Positions 21,984-37,446 of a DNA stretch of 64,000 nt are shown piece by piece. Made by a program: the position numbers and the translations under genes. The stretch is from assembly GCA_963995505.1 (NCBI GenBank), contig OZ023199.1, positions 2,790,001 through 2,854,000 of the forward strand, given 5' to 3'. Numbering within the stretch: position 1 is the stretch's first letter; the number at the start of each line of letters is the position of its first letter. The notes beneath the pieces were generated by a model that was not told the DNA's origin, made no database searches, and worked only from the letters and a program-made list of their open reading frames with translations. Source of the DNA: Hypericum androsaemum (lineage: Eukaryota > Streptophyta > Magnoliopsida > Malpighiales > Hypericaceae).

Positions 21984-23338
21984 CTATAACTCAGAGCCTG
22001 ATCCGACTGAACGGAACGGAGGCGCTTCACCGAACTTCAGAATGTAAGCAGTCTCATATGCGGGTCTCAGCTGCAAAATGACCTGAGCGTCCAGATACGA
22101 GTCGCAGGCGAAACACCAAACAGACAAGTCACTGTCACAAAGCAAAAACAAAACGTCACGTCAGTAGCCACAAACAGCCACATCCAAGATCATCCGGAGA
22201 AGGATCAAGGCCGGAGTAGAGCTAATGGCTTTGCACATACCTATAGCTGAGTGCGAGACAATGACTCTTCTCTTGGTAATGCTGAAGCATATGCTTATTC
22301 ACGAAACGGCTGCATAAAACATCCTTGCAGCAGAGGCAGACCCAGTTCTCAGCATCATGCTGGCACCTTTACACACATATCCATAATCAAACTAGTTCAA
22401 CGGTAATTAATAAGTTTATTTCATTTAAGTCAAGCATGATAGGGACTAAAGTCACTAAACCAATCAACCCTGCAACTAATAAGCCAGCAGCATGATACTA
22501 ACAAATGAAGAAACTATTAGCACTTCTTGCCATCTATGCCACTTTTATGCTGAAATCTCCGCATCCAACCTAAAACCCGAAGGCAGTGGACATGCAAAGG
22601 TGCTTCACTTACTAATTGAATCCAAACTCCTACAGATTTCAAGTTAGACGGAGTTGTTTCAAATGGTAATGAACTTAAATTCATAAGGTCTTTTGAATTC
22701 AAGTTTCACGTATGACAAAAAACAATACTGGGATCCGACAATACTCGACTAGAAAAAAAATGTGGGTCACATCATTGCCAACCGTTACCATCAAATAAAG
22801 GGCCACACGGCTAAACTTCACTTCACTACCCCAAATAGCTACATATCTGATAGTAATTTTATGGTGGTCACCGCGCTTTACGGGTAACAAAATTTGAACC
22901 AATAAAAATTCAATAAAACTAGAAAATAATTAAACATCATGCGTTCCATCATAAGTTAAAAAATGTTAAAATCTCATTCATCCAATGCACAAAGTAACAG
23001 ATATCGGGGGCACAAATTCACGAAACTGCAAGGTACTAAAGTGAAGTTTACCGAAAGAAACTTCCAGACAAGTACGGGATTACCTGTGGCAGGGAGTGTC
23101 GGGGGGCGGTATGTGGGGAAGATCGGACGACAGGGAAGCCAAGTGATCACACGATGTGCGGGCCTCCACCCAGCCCGCCTCGGCTCCGTACACGTTCATT
23201 AGCTCCTCCTCGTCCCCCTAATGAACACGACCAAGATTAGTCCCAACGAAATCTCGAAATTGCCCCTCTTCTGTACATAAAGAAAGGGCTTACCGGACGA
23301 GGGGCATGAGAAAGGGAAGACGAAGAGGAAGAGGCCAT
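21984..23338 (-). CDS. Small zf-UBP (ubiquitin-binding-type zinc finger) protein
   Basis: Four exons: 23294-23338, 23084-23217, 22241-22366 and 21984-22131, total 453 nt, 150 residues, all GT-AG and phase-consistent. The start is the only ATG before a Ser-rich leader (MASSSSSSLSHAPRP). The rest is a single UBP-type zinc finger. It contains WVEARTSCDHL, then TPCHRCQH..ENWVCLCCKDVLCSRFVNKHMLQHYQEKSHCLALS, then VWCFACDSYLDAQV: a full set of Cys/His ligands (CDHL; C..C; C..CC; C; H; H; C..C). A conserved tail follows (YETAYILKFGEAPPF). Such domains bind the free C-terminus of ubiquitin; stand-alone plant members have no established partner. It is head to head with RPS29, 915 bp between start codons. 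Intact and probably functional. Confidence 0.85.
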
Positions 23339-24077
23339 TTGGGTTTGGGATGTGTCCTTTACATTGCATTTTCCTCGTTTTATATCATATTCCCAAAACC
23401 CACTAGTTGCCAATTGCCCCTCCAAAAACACTAAAATGACAGAATTGATACCAACACTTTACATGCTTTTTGAGAAGGTACACTTTACATGCTTAAACAA
23501 GTAAAAAGAGAACCACGAACACTTGACGAGTTTGTCCTAGTTTAATTAAAAGATCAGAAGTTTCGAGCTCTTGAAATTAAGCAACGTTAAATACTTGTTG
23601 GAGCAATTTTTAAAATTCTTTTTTAATGCAAAATTTTACACTAATAATTGCACCTTGTCAGGATTTAAAATCTTGACCTTCGTGAAATCGTCTTACGTCT
23701 TGTGCCGCCAGGCCAAACATCCTATGATATTTAAAAAAAAATCGTACCAAATTCAAATTTAGATAAATTATTTCAGTGGACTATCAAGCGACACATCATA
23801 AAATAATTAGTTTTTTGCTGTGCTTATGATATTTGATGTTATAAAAATGACTAATATGAGCGTAATCTAGTATCTTTGTAAAATAACTAAAAGACTGCAA
23901 AATTCTTTTTAGAAAATAGTAGTGAAATAGCATTGCCGTCATTAACTAGATACTTAGTTTAGGAAATACAGATCATATTAATCAAGTGAGGAACGGACCA
24001 CATTCGGAAAATTTCAAACTGTGGTGCACTAAACTAAAATTTGCCAATAAATTTCATTTGTCCGTTTTGGAGAAAAT

Positions 24078-24160
24078 TGGGCCACACGTTGGACTTCAAG
24101 TTGGGTCAGCCCCATTAAGTGAAAAGGGTTTTTAGGGTTTCCTCTTCACTTCTCTATATA
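24078..24160 (+). promoter_or_regulatory. RPS29 promoter: site II, telo-box and TATA
   Basis: TGGGCC (site II type) at 24078-24083, TTAGGGTTT (telo-box, inverted AAACCCTAA) at 24132-24140 and TATATA at 24155-24160 lie 95-175 bp before the RPS29 start. Site II plus telo-box is the usual signature of plant ribosomal protein promoters that follow cell growth via TCP and telo-box binding factors. Confidence 0.7.
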
Positions 24161-24253
24161 TCCCAAATTCTAACAATTTCCGTCGCCTCCGCTCCGAAAT
24201 CCGGCTATCGAAAGAGAAGAAGGAGAACGATCGCCTGACGTGAAATTACCGAA

Positions 24254-26650
<2,397 letters not shown>

Positions 26651-26726
26651 TCCCAATCCAAGACATTCAGTAGTTCTCTGTCTCCTTTTCTCTCGCCAAG
26701 GAGGAGGACGAGGAAGAGTCCACAAT

Positions 26727-27285
26727 TGGGTAATTTCCATTGCTCAGTTTCTAGATGATTATGTCCTCCTCCTGTGGATTTCTGTCTATCTTTGTTGGTG
26801 TCGTTGATGGGTTCTCCTGTTGATATCTTTGTCTTGTGTTTGTTTCTGTTTGAGAATTGGTAAATTTCAGGGGGAACCCATGTTGGTGGTTTTAGTGTGT
26901 GTCTTGGAAAAGGAGTAGAATTGTTTGCTTGAATGAGCTGGTTAGTTCAGATGTTGAGTTGGGTAGGTGCTTAATTGACAGTTGACTGATTGATTTGCCC
27001 TTTTTTGGGGGTAAGAACGAGGAGAAATGATAATAGAAGAGGTTTGGAAGAACGTAGTACACTTCCCGGATGGATTGTTCGCTTACTTTCCGCGGCCATT
27101 AATGCATGAACTAATAAGAGAGCAGCATCTCATGCTGTGATGGATTTGAGCTATATATTGCGTGGTTAAATGTTAGTGAGTGCTGTTAGTTTTGTTTTCT
27201 TTGCATTTGCTTCTGCCGTGCTTTTCGAGTCAGCGTCAACTCACAAGCATAGCCTAACTTTTGATGTTTGCAATGTTAATTCCAG
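26727..27285 (+). other. Probable 5'-UTR intron of MTERF6
   Basis: A donor-like GGGTAATT at about 26727 follows a purine-rich leader (AGGAGGAGGACGAGGAAG). A T-rich tract with acceptor TTAATTCCAG ends at 27285, six bases before the chosen start codon. Leader introns of this kind often raise expression. Predicted from motifs only. Confidence 0.55.
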
Positions 27286-27290
27286 CGGTG

Positions 27291-28286
27291 ATGGAAGCGA
27301 CGGGCAGCCACAATGGTGGCAACATCATGTGGTTCTTTAGGGAAAGAGGTTTCGACGATAAGAGCATCCAATTGATGTTCAAGAAGTGCAAGCGACTTGA
27401 GGGCGCCCAACGAGAGAGAGCGTCCGAAAATTGGGATTACCTCAAGGGGATTGGAATTCGAGACCGGAAACTCCCTTCTGTTGTCTCAAAATGCCCCAAA
27501 ATCCTCACGCTTGGCCTAAGCGATAAGCTAATCCCGATGGTAGAATGTCTCTCTACCCTTAGTACAAAGCCTCGAGAAGTTGTCACTGCAATTACCAAGT
27601 TCCCTCAGATTTTGTCTCATAGCTTGGAAGAGAAGCTCTGCCCACTTCTAGCTTTCTTTCAGACTCTCGGGGTTCCTGAAAAACAGCTTGGTAAGATAAT
27701 ACTGTTCAACCCTCGACTTGTCAGCTACGGCATCGATTCCAAGCTTAGACAAATGGCTGACTTCCTTGGTAGCCTTGGCCTCGCTAAAGACGGGATGATC
27801 GGTAAAGTATTTGTTAAGCACCCTTTTATTATGGGTTACAGTGTTGAAAAAAGGCTACAACCTACTGCTGAATTTCTTAAATCATTCGGCGTCACAGACC
27901 TTAATCTTCAAATTGTTACGTTGAACTGTCCTGAAGTTTTGTGTAGAGATGTCGACAAGGTTTTGAAACCGAATTATGCCTATCTTAGGAGGTGTGGATT
28001 CGAGGATAGACAAATAGTAGCTCTAGTAACTGGTTGTCCCTCTATTTTGTTCAGGAGTATTAGTACATCTTTGGAACCTAGGATTAAGTTGTTGGTCGAA
28101 GTAATGGGTAGATCCATCGATGAAGTTGTCGATTATCCCGACGTATTTCAGTATAGTTTGAAGAAGAGACTGGAACCCCGGCATAAGATCTTGAAACAAA
28201 GAAACATAGTTTCTAGTTTGAGTGACATGTTGGATTGTAATGACCGGAAGTTCAAACTGAAGTTTGGTTTGCTAGAACTAGCCTGA
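27291..28286 (+). CDS. MTERF6: Mitochondrial transcription termination factor family protein (mTERF6-type)
   Basis: Single-exon coding region of 331 residues. The start at 27291 (MEATGSHNGGNIMWFFRERG) is chosen because an intron acceptor ends at 27285, which excludes the upstream ATGs. The protein is built of repeated ~35-residue mTERF helices, each with the P.ILT/ILSHS/LVSYG/FIMGYS-type motif (KCPKILTLGL, KFPQILSHSLEEKL, FNPRLVSYGI, KHPFIMGYSVEKRL, CPEVLCRDV, GCPSILFRS). Order and wording match Arabidopsis mTERF6/PDE191 closely, as I recall it. That protein acts in chloroplasts and mitochondria in transcript termination and tRNA-Ile maturation. No obvious cleavable transit peptide precedes the helices, as in its relatives. 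Intact. Confidence 0.9.
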   Translation: MEATGSHNGGNIMWFFRERGFDDKSIQLMFKKCKRLEGAQRERASENWDYLKGIGIRDRKLPSVVSKCPKILTLGLSDKLIPMVECLSTLSTKPREVVTAITKFPQILSHSLEEKLCPLLAFFQTLGVPEKQLGKIILFNPRLVSYGIDSKLRQMADFLGSLGLAKDGMIGKVFVKHPFIMGYSVEKRLQPTAEFLKSFGVTDLNLQIVTLNCPEVLCRDVDKVLKPNYAYLRRCGFEDRQIVALVTGCPSILFRSISTSLEPRIKLLVEVMGRSIDEVVDYPDVFQYSLKKRLEPRHKILKQRNIVSSLSDMLDCNDRKFKLKFGLLELA

Positions 28287-31200
28287 GACTTTTTTGAAGT
28301 TTTTGTTGATCTTGATTATTTTTTGTACCAGGAATCTTAAAGAGGCTCTTCTTTGTAATTCTTGTTGCTCAAATTACATGTCAAATGAGCAGAGAAGAAA
28401 CAACTCTTACCTTTTAGATTTAGTGATTGTGAACATTAATATTCAGTATCTACATCTTTATCCGACTCTGTGTTATCTGTTGCCTCACTCGTAGGGATCG
28501 ACTAATCCGGAGTTGAGCTCTTCTTGGTTTCTTATTGGGGAATGTCTCTCCGAGCAATGTCTTATTTATAAAACTTTGAATGTCGTATGATTTGGACCAA
28601 CGCTCATCGGATATTAAATCGATATTCATCAGAATTCCTTGTTTATCTGCATAATTTCGACTGTTTCAGTTGCTGAACATAGCTAAACAGTTGTTCAAGA
28701 CACTTTTGGATTTCCATGATGAGTTCTTAAACTTCTTGTCCTCCTCGTTATTGCATAATGAAAAGCGATGTACTTTCTTTTTTTTGTCCTCGTCATCGAA
28801 GGTCACTGCATTTTAGTGCTTCAACTAGGCCCAGGAAACAATTCGTAGTGCCAGCCTTGGCTTGGGTTCTATTTTTTTGGTATCCCGAATAAGAGGTGAG
28901 CCAAAAAAAACCGAAAACTGCAGAACTGTCCCAATCCTAAACCAAAATTTTTGTTCAGAACTGGACAAAAAAATATCTAATTTGGTTCGAATCAGATTTT
29001 TCAAGAAAAATATTTCTCGACTCTCGTTCAGATCTCTTTGTAGAGAACCGTATAGATCCGGAGCAACACGACACAGCTCACCTACGTTCCATTATAGTTT
29101 CTCATTTTTGCTACGCTTATGGCCCAGTTGTCATAGATTTTTCATTGTAAAAAAACAACAGCTTTATGCCACTAGAACGTCGCATTATATTAAAATTTTG
29201 AGTAATATTTGATCATTGATCTTTTAATAGAACTAAGAAAAAAAAGTAAAACACGTAAAATCAATCGTAAAATTGTTACTCGATAAAATCTTTATCATTG
29301 CGTATACCAATCACATACGTGGAGATCATACATGTGTAGAGACTATTGTAATTTTTTTCTGCAATTGACTGGTCACTTACCGTTGAGGTGATTATAATAG
29401 TCACATTTTTGTTGCATTAGTTTAGCACTAAGAAATTATATTCACATCATTTCTTGTATATGAGAGGTTTAAGTGGAGAGGAGAAGCAATGATTGAAAGC
29501 AATAGTTATGGACAACAAATGGTACCACATAAACAACCAAAAGTGGGCTAACTACCACTGCTTTAGACATTAACACATTACTTATTTGGTTGTTACTTAC
29601 TTCAAAATCAATTTTATCATCGAGTGTTTCCCAAGCCACACGCCTTGTTTGTCCTTATTTTTTATAATTCCGTCATCATCAAGTCATGGCGTAAACAGAA
29701 TGGTGACATGAGATCAACTGTTAATAAGTGCGTAGTCGGCTGATTAGGCTCATCTTGTTTTGTCAAGTAAAATTGTCTCTCGTGTTATTAGTAAACTCTA
29801 TGAAAGTTTCGAGTTTTGTGTTGAAAGTTTCGAGTTTTGTATTGAGATAATCACATTGAAAGTGGTGGATAGTTGAGCTCATTTTATAAGTGTAAAGAAC
29901 TTCATCTACTAATTACCTTATTGGAACGGATATAGAGATATCTTAACATGATACATAGCAAGTTGATCATGTGATGGGTTGTTACTCTTACGATTCTCGT
30001 TGGACTGCACGTTGCTCTATTTGGAAGCACGAAAGGTTGAGTCAAAATCGTGCAAATTTTGGCCCAGAATGATTCTCGAATTAAGAGACTTATTGAGATT
30101 ATCACTCAAATTGATTGTCGTTGAGCTCAATTTATAATTGAGAAAAATTTCACCTAATTATATTAAAATTTTGAGTATTAGTAGTTCTGTGACAGTATAG
30201 GGATTATCTCAAGTTGGGTTGACACATGGAAATAATAATCAAAAGAAATCGATTCTTCTATATGTCCTATTAACACCGATGTTCCAAAACCTTCTACCTC
30301 TCGATGCTCCTCGTTTTGGTGAACGGTGAAAGTGAAACCATATAGTGTAATGGAATTTATTGGTGATTGGTGAAAGTGAAACCATATAATATATTAGAAT
30401 TTCTTGTAATATGCAACTTGGTCTCGACGTTAGGCTCAAAATTTGAAGTGCATAGATGGTAAACCGAAGCATCGGTTACGATGGTTTTCATGATTCCCCA
30501 TATGTATTTTTTTCGTTTGGATGTTAATTTCCTTGAATCTGCCGGAACAATCTAATCAATCACTAACCAACTATTATTCGTTATCAACTGATGATAAAAT
30601 TGTTCTAATTTAACTATGAAATTTTGAGTTTGAATTTGAGTTTTTGTACACCAGTATTAAATATTTGTTGAAAGAAAATCGTACCTTTCAAATGCTCTAC
30701 CTTGTTTGAACTTAGATTAGTCAATATTATAGGTGTAATGTTAACCGGTATCATAAACAAAAAAAATATACTCGTGCTTTGTATGTAATTAAGCTGGACT
30801 TGGAAAAACCATCAGAATTTACAGCTAATAAAGATGCTAGGCTAGTGAACTAGGCAAGCCGAGAGCGACAAGTATAGGGGAGTATTTCAAAGAAGTAATA
30901 TAAGACTGCGTTAAAAGCAAGGAACATAAAAAAGGTTGGAATTGATGTTACATCTTTTCTCAAATACTAATTAAGGAATGAGTTATAATATCTTTTTTTT
31001 TCAAGTGGAGTTATAATAGCTTAGCTTGCAATAATCACAAGGCAACTTTCCAAACCCCTCCCCAAAGCCTTTCTACATTAAGTTTTTTTTTTGGAAACTC
31101 TATAATATTTTGATCGACTAATTTAGATTCAAGTTAGGTTAAACTCTGACAACAACTATTTAACATTGTTATTACGTTCTATGACCTTCTAAAAAAATAC

Positions 31201-33160
31201 TACATTCTATGATCTTAATGGTTCAAACTCGAGATCTCTTAGTTAACTTAGAACAACATCATTAATTTAATTAATTTGCCAACACCTGTCAATGCCAATT
31301 AGTTTCAGCTTGAGAGCCCTTTTCAAGAAGGTTAATTAGCTCTTTCATCCCACTCTCACCAGGTTTCATTCTCTCTCTGCCTCATTTTGTCTTTTGTTTG
31401 TGTTTATTGATGAGATTTAGTTATTTTTGTATAAATTTTCATATACACTTCACTATCTGATACTGGTAATATTATTGTACGTGATTAGTGTTAAACTCGT
31501 ATATGTAGAAGATCTGTTATTTTCTTTATACAGATCACTCAAATTTAATTCCTTATTCCAAGGTATCATTTTATTTTACTATTCGTACCGCCTCCAGTAT
31601 TTTTTTATAGAGAAGGCTGAAAGTCGCAGTAAAAGATATTTAAATTTGAGTACATACAACAAGCATTGCAATGTTATAGTTTAACTAAGATATATTTGAT
31701 ATTCAAATTATAAAATTTGGAAAATATAGAGTGTATCTATTCTCCATAGTCAGAGGACCGTTACCAATAACAATTGATGCAAGTAATAAAAATTATATTT
31801 GATTACAAAGTATTGGTTCAAGCCTCATAAATAGTAAAAAAACTACTAAAAATATTCTCTAAAATAAGATTCAAAAGAACTTGAATCTAAATATTAGAAT
31901 TTTCGAAAAAACTGATGGCCGTTGTCAAAATATTTGCCAAATATGTCTCATATTTAGAATTTTTACAATAACTACAAAAAATTTCCACACTTATAAATTA
32001 GATCAGAATACTTGTAACTAGTAATGTAATGATCGAGAACTTATTTTGATACCATATTAAAATCTCATATCCAAATCCAAGTTACATCTCCCAAAGATTG
32101 AATCATGAACCTACGTCAATTCTTCTTTGTGCCTTGTGTCATTAAATCAAATGCTCTTTGACGTTATTTTTTTACACTTGTAAACAAGATTACAACACTC
32201 ACAACTAACAATTTGATAATATCTATAGTTAGTTTCTTAGTGAATGTCGAATGGCAATTAGCCTAACGGCACAAAACATTAATGATTTGACCGAATTCCA
32301 AGGTTTATTTCTATTAGGTGTAATCATTCTGCATTAAAAAAAAATCTTAGTGAATATACATGATTCACCCTCTATGCAACAGTTAGGTTGCCATCGGTCA
32401 ATAGGCCGGTGTTATCCAAGCATATCATATTCATGGATCTTGTTCCTTTTTCGCTTTTTTCCACTATGTGATGTGAGTGCTTGGGACCAAGGAATGGGTT
32501 CATAAGCAAGCAATCCACTCCGGCAAAAAATTTAGGGTTAATTATATCCTTATGTGAATCAAAATTGTATAATAACTATTTTTTGCGATTTCTCAAAATT
32601 TCACAATAATCATTAAATTTCTCAAACAAATAATCAAAGAATGTCACAGGATATCAAAATAGTTGTTCGACAATAAAATATAAGAGATATTATATAAGTA
32701 GATCCGTTACAATAAAATATACCACAAATCTTATTAGTTATTAGTGATTGATTGCTGATTATTCACAATAGTAAATTATATCTAGTAGCTACAGTTTAAA
32801 AAATGTCCAGTAATCTTTATACAATGTTTCCCTAGCTTGTGAAAAGCATAAAAAAATTGCAGAAATACCTTAATTTCATGGATTCACATTCCATGCCTCT
32901 CCTATTTTAATATTATAATTTGACAAAGAGTATTTAACCTATCGGCATAAAACGTGGTTGAGGTATATGGTTCAAACATGTATAATATTGGTGTAAAAAT
33001 TTATCTTTTTAAAAATATTCCTTATAATCCCATGAAGTAAACACCTTTCAAAAAAAAATCCCATGAAGTAAACAAACAAAACCCATTATTAGTAATTACA
33101 ATAACCTCTCCTTAAAGATTCACCAAAATCCAAAACCCCTGCAGAAAAACTCCAACACCA
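28287..33160. other. Long AT-rich intergenic stretch, small direct repeats only
   Basis: 4.9 kb without a supported gene. Short repeats seen: GAAAGTTTCGAGTTTTGT twice near 29806-29840; two ~45-bp copies of GTGAAAGTGAAACCATATA near 30325-30410; GTTGAGCTCA..TTTATAA near 29872 and 30120. A GGTTCAAACTCGAGATC word at about 31211 and a GTCATTAAATCAAATGCTC word at about 32140 look like degraded transposon remnants. No tRNA or other RNA gene recognised. Confidence 0.5.
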
Positions 33161-33163
33161 ACT

Positions 33164-33380
33164 ATAAAAGAACAACTATAATAGTAGCAGAGAGAAACCA
33201 GGAGCAGAGAGGAAGAAAAGAATTAACCAAAAGGTACACTAACTTCTTCTTCTTCACCAGTGACCCTCCTCCCCCAAATCTCATCCTCTCCTCCCCACAC
33301 GTACTCTCTCTCTCTCTCTCTCTGAGATGTTATAAAACTGAAAATGCTGCAATAAAACCCCATTTGCAATCTGTTGCAGG
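33164..33380 (+). promoter_or_regulatory. QWRF gene core promoter and probable 5'-UTR intron
   Basis: CTATAAAAG at about 33164-33172 is a good TATA box. Some 60 bp downstream, AAAAGGTACAC could be a donor (about 33232), and CTGTTGCAGGCTCC (about 33380) an acceptor, giving a short leader intron with CT microsatellites. The rest of the leader to 33640 is purine-rich with GA repeats. Confidence 0.5.
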
Positions 33381-33643
33381 CTCCCTTTGCAGTATAGCAG
33401 GAACCCAGATGGAACCCACCACAACCACCAACCTACCTTTCTTGTGATACCCATAAATCATAAAAACCTCCTTCTCTCTCCCAAAACCAGAACACAGAGA
33501 GAGAGAGAGAGAGACAAGAGAGGCTAAAGAAGGAGAAAGATCCCACCTTTACACATCAGGAGGCAATGTGAGGGGAGTGGGGGAAAAAAACCCACCAAGA
33601 AATCCCACCCCCAAAGGGGATTGTCTATACATCTTTTCACATG

Positions 33644-36600
33644 ATGGTGGCTGCCATTTCCACTGACAAAAACCCATCAACTCCAACTTCAAGGCCTCCC
33701 CTTTTACCTTCAGAAAAGGACCAGCAACACCAACCACAGAGGCTAAGTAATGTGCCTTGTAAGAAACCCAGAGGGAAATTGGTCCCAAGTAGGTACCTTT
33801 CCCCTTCCTCATCTTCCACTACTACTACTACCACTACTTCCACTACTAGTACTACTTCAACCTCTTCTTACTCCCCCTTCACCAGAAGACACCCTTCTCC
33901 TCTCCTCTCCCGATCCGCGAATTCGAATTCGAATTCTGGGTCAAGTCCCTCTCTTTCATCCTCTGTGGGGCCCAAGAGATCCCAATCCGCGGACCGGAGG
34001 CGGGGTGGAGGGGCCGGAGTTACTCCCCGGGGGTTGGCCCCTACCCTGGAATCTAAACAGGGCAATGCAGGTGGAGGTGATGTGTCTGCTGCTACCAAGA
34101 TGCTTATTACTTCCACTAGGAGCTTGTCTGTATCCTTCCAAGGCGAGGCCTTTTCGCTCCCGATTAGCAAGGCCAAGGTGGCTGCAACTGGGGGCAATGC
34201 AGGTGGGAGGAAGGCTACCCCGGAGAGGAGGCGGCCTTCCACGCCTGGGAGGGATCAAGGTGAGAACTTTAGGCCTGTGGATCAGCATAGGAGGTGGCCT
34301 GGCCGGACTAGGGAAGGGAATTTCAGTGAGAATAGTTCTTTCTTGTCTAGGAGTTTGGATTATGGTGCTGTTAGTAATTGTACTAGTAGAGGGAGTATTG
34401 GATCTGCATTGGTTGGGGTTAAGTCGTTGAACGGGAATGATTCTCTGTTGGTTGATGATGATAGGAGGTTAGGTTTGGATTTAGGCAATGCTAAGCAGTA
34501 CCCGGATGCAAATTTGTCGGCTGAGTCGCCGCTTAGTGTGGGAGATCTGACCGCTTCTGATAGCGATAGTGTGTCCTCTGGTAGCACCTCCGGCACCGGG
34601 CACGAGTTTTCTGGCGCAGGGAGACATGTCGCTCGTGGGATTGCTGGTTCAGCAAGGTTTTGGCAGGAGACAAATAGCAGGTTGAGGCGGTTGCAGGATC
34701 CTGGTTCACCGCTGTCCACTAGTCCTGCTTCTAGAATGGGTGTCCCTTCTAAGGTCATTTCATCGAAAAGGTTCAGTAGTGATGGTCCTTTGGCTTCTCC
34801 ACGGTCTCTGGCTTCACCTATAAGGGGAGCTATGAGACCTGCCTCCCCTAGTAAGCTTTGGGCAACGACAGTTTCGTCCCCTTCAAGAGCACTTTTGAGC
34901 CCTTCGAGGGTCAGGCCGGTGACTGGGAATTCGGGTGCTACACCTTCAATTCTCAGCTTTTCGGTTGATTTGAGGAGAAGCAAGATAGGGGAGGAGAGAA
35001 TCTCTGATGCACACTCATTGAGACTTCTATACAACCACTACTTGCAATGGAGGTTTGTGAATGCCCGAGCTGATGCTACCTTCATGCTGCAGAAACTTGT
35101 TGCTGAGGTATGATCTCTTGGTCTTCCTACTACATTTTGGTGCTGGCACGAATGTAGCACTACTCATGCAGTTAAAGATTGACACAATATCTAGACTGGT
35201 AGCACTAAACACTCTCGTTTCTTGAGTGAATGCAAAATTTTGTAGAAATTCCCACTTGACTGTCACCGGCACATATTATCAACTAGTAGTTACCTACTTC
35301 TATTATCTGGAAGTTGCTAGAGTTGGAAAACTGCGATACAGACTTAAGTTAATCGCAGAATAACAGCCATCATTTAGGATGCAAGCCACACTTAACTGTA
35401 GATGAGAAATTAATATTATTAAGAATTGGTGTGAACAAAAGGAAAAGGGTACTGAGACCACCAAAAAAGTGTTCACGATGCAAAGATTTGTCTGGCCATT
35501 GATGGGAATTAGTTGGTCAGTAACCTTCTATTGGACTACCATGGTTTCCTTTTTGAATACCACTAGCTGGAGGTTTCTATTTGTCTCATGTCAGCCGTCA
35601 TTTCCTTTTCTTTAGGTTCTTTCCACCATGTCGTTCTTCTATCGTGCATTGGAATTATGGCGTCACCTTATCTTGTACATTTATCAATTGTCAGCAATAT
35701 CTGGAAAATGATCTGCAAATTCCTTGAATGTAATGAGCAACATAACAGTAGAGTGTAGTTCATGTGATCATCCTGCATGGCATTAGTGCTAAGAGGTTAT
35801 TGATGTCACGGTAGGTTGTTTCGATGTTGAGCTGCGTGCAATTGAAACCTTGATCACTGAATGGAGAACGGATGCCCTTTCCATGAAATTGTTATTAATT
35901 TAGAAAATTTGATAATTTAAGATACAAACTATTGAGTGATGAATATGTTGAAGGTTTTCCTTAGTATCCAGATGTGTGCACATAATGCTGTTTCAACTAA
36001 AGCTTAACTTGTTAGTTAATCAATATAATAAAGTTTCCTATGGCAACCTCTTTATCTCTGTTCAAACATCTTAAAACTGTGTTTGTATGCAGAAAAACTT
36101 GTGGAACGCATGGGTGAAGATCTCGGAATTGCGACACACAGTCATTCTTAAAAGAGTAAAATTACTCCTGCTGAGGCAAAAGCTCAAGCTAAGTTCCATC
36201 CTGAAAGGACAAGTAAGATACTCGGATCTTCTTAATTGACTTTCTAAATTCTTGTGCCACTGCTCCTTAATTTATCACTTAACATCCTTTTACATTCATA
36301 AGACTTGTTCCGGACTAAGACCAAGTCACGTAGGTCATGGGGAGGAAATTTCTTTTAAAGCATAAATGATTCCCTTACTTGTACAACCGGCATAGCGCTT
36401 CACATTCATGGTACCCAAGCTTGCATTATAAAGATTTGAATGGGACCTCGTTCTCTCAATTGGTTTACCATTTAGACATAGAAACGTGGAAGTTGATTTA
36501 GAATGTACTAAATGAGCTCACAAAATTACTCGGCAAGTCCATTTTCGTTTGCTGTGTCATCTTCTTTACAGTCGTTTCACCCTTGTTAAACCAGATGCTT

Positions 36601-37446
36601 TATCTAGAAGAGTGGTCACTTCTTGATAGGGAGCACTTAAGCTCTCTGGAAGGGGCAACAGAAGCGTTGAAAGCCAGTACTCTCCGACTTCCTGTGGTTG
36701 GAAAAGCGATAGTATGCCTCTGTAGCTTACTTCTTTACACAATGGTCATCGTGCTTAAGGCCGCGTCAGCATCATCCTGAGACTAAGTTTTGCTCATCTT
36801 TCTCTTTTCAGTCTGATGTACAAAATCTAAAGGATGCTGTCAGCTCGGCGGTGGATGTTATGCAAGCCATGGGATCATCAATTTGCTCATTGTCTGACAA
36901 GGTATCTGACTCTTATTGTCGAATTTCGAATATATTAACAAGAGAATAGGCAAGGCTTAGAATAAGCTGACACGGATGCTGTTCGCAGCCATACTGTATG
37001 GTTGAAAATTGACTAAAACAAAATCGTATTGTTATGACATGTTTGTTTCCCATAGGTGGAAGAAACCAATGCCTTGATGGCCGAGATAGTGAACATCTCT
37101 GTGAATGAAAGAGTCCTGCTCGAGCAATGTAAAGATTACTTGTCCATGGTAGCAGCAATGCAGGTACTATTTGTGTTCTACTGTGTTTCTTGATAGCAAT
37201 GTAAAGTTCCGGGACTAACAGATGCCTTATGTCCGAGTTTGCAAGATCCCTGCATTATTTACGCTCGTCAAGTTTCTGTCTATGCTCTCTTCTTATTTTT
37301 GTCCAGATAAACCCAAGAGTTCTGCTCTGCGTATGAACTGACTGAAATTTGTTTCTCATCATCAGGTTACGTATTGTAGCTTGAGGACGCATATAATTCA
37401 AGTACGTCGCTTACCGACTACGAGCTGCCTGACAACACCTGTGTAG
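33644..37446 (+). CDS. QWRF motif-containing protein (augmin subunit 8 family, QWRF1/2-like)
   Basis: Six exons: 33644-35107, 36093-36212, 36595-36711, 36812-36901, 37056-37163 and 37366-37446, all GT-AG and in frame; 659 residues. An ATG three bases earlier (33641) is possible, but relatives start MVAAIST. The long first exon is basic and Ser/Thr/Pro-rich, with low complexity at residues 55-75 (Thr/Ser runs), consistent with microtubule binding. The conserved C-terminal QWRF domain begins HYLQWRFVNARAD and continues with KNLWNAWVKISELRHTVILKR. It ends with a helical segment (LPVVGKAISDVQNLKDAVSSA..) and a short tail LTTPV. Family members (SCO3/QWRF1, QWRF2, AUG8, EDE1) bind microtubules and act in plastid development, fertility or spindle assembly. 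Which paralogue this is cannot be settled. Confidence 0.9.

Noticed and set aside
31205..31260. tRNA or SINE from a GGTTCAAACTCGAG word
   Set aside because: B-box-like word only, no A box at proper distance and no cloverleaf.
33750..34430. 226-codon second plus-strand frame in the QWRF exon
   Set aside because: Pro/Leu/Gly-rich out-of-frame reading of the same exon; no known domain.
33868..35034. Long minus-strand frames under the QWRF first exon
   Set aside because: Shadows of the plus-strand gene caused by Ser/Pro-rich codons; no start context or domain.
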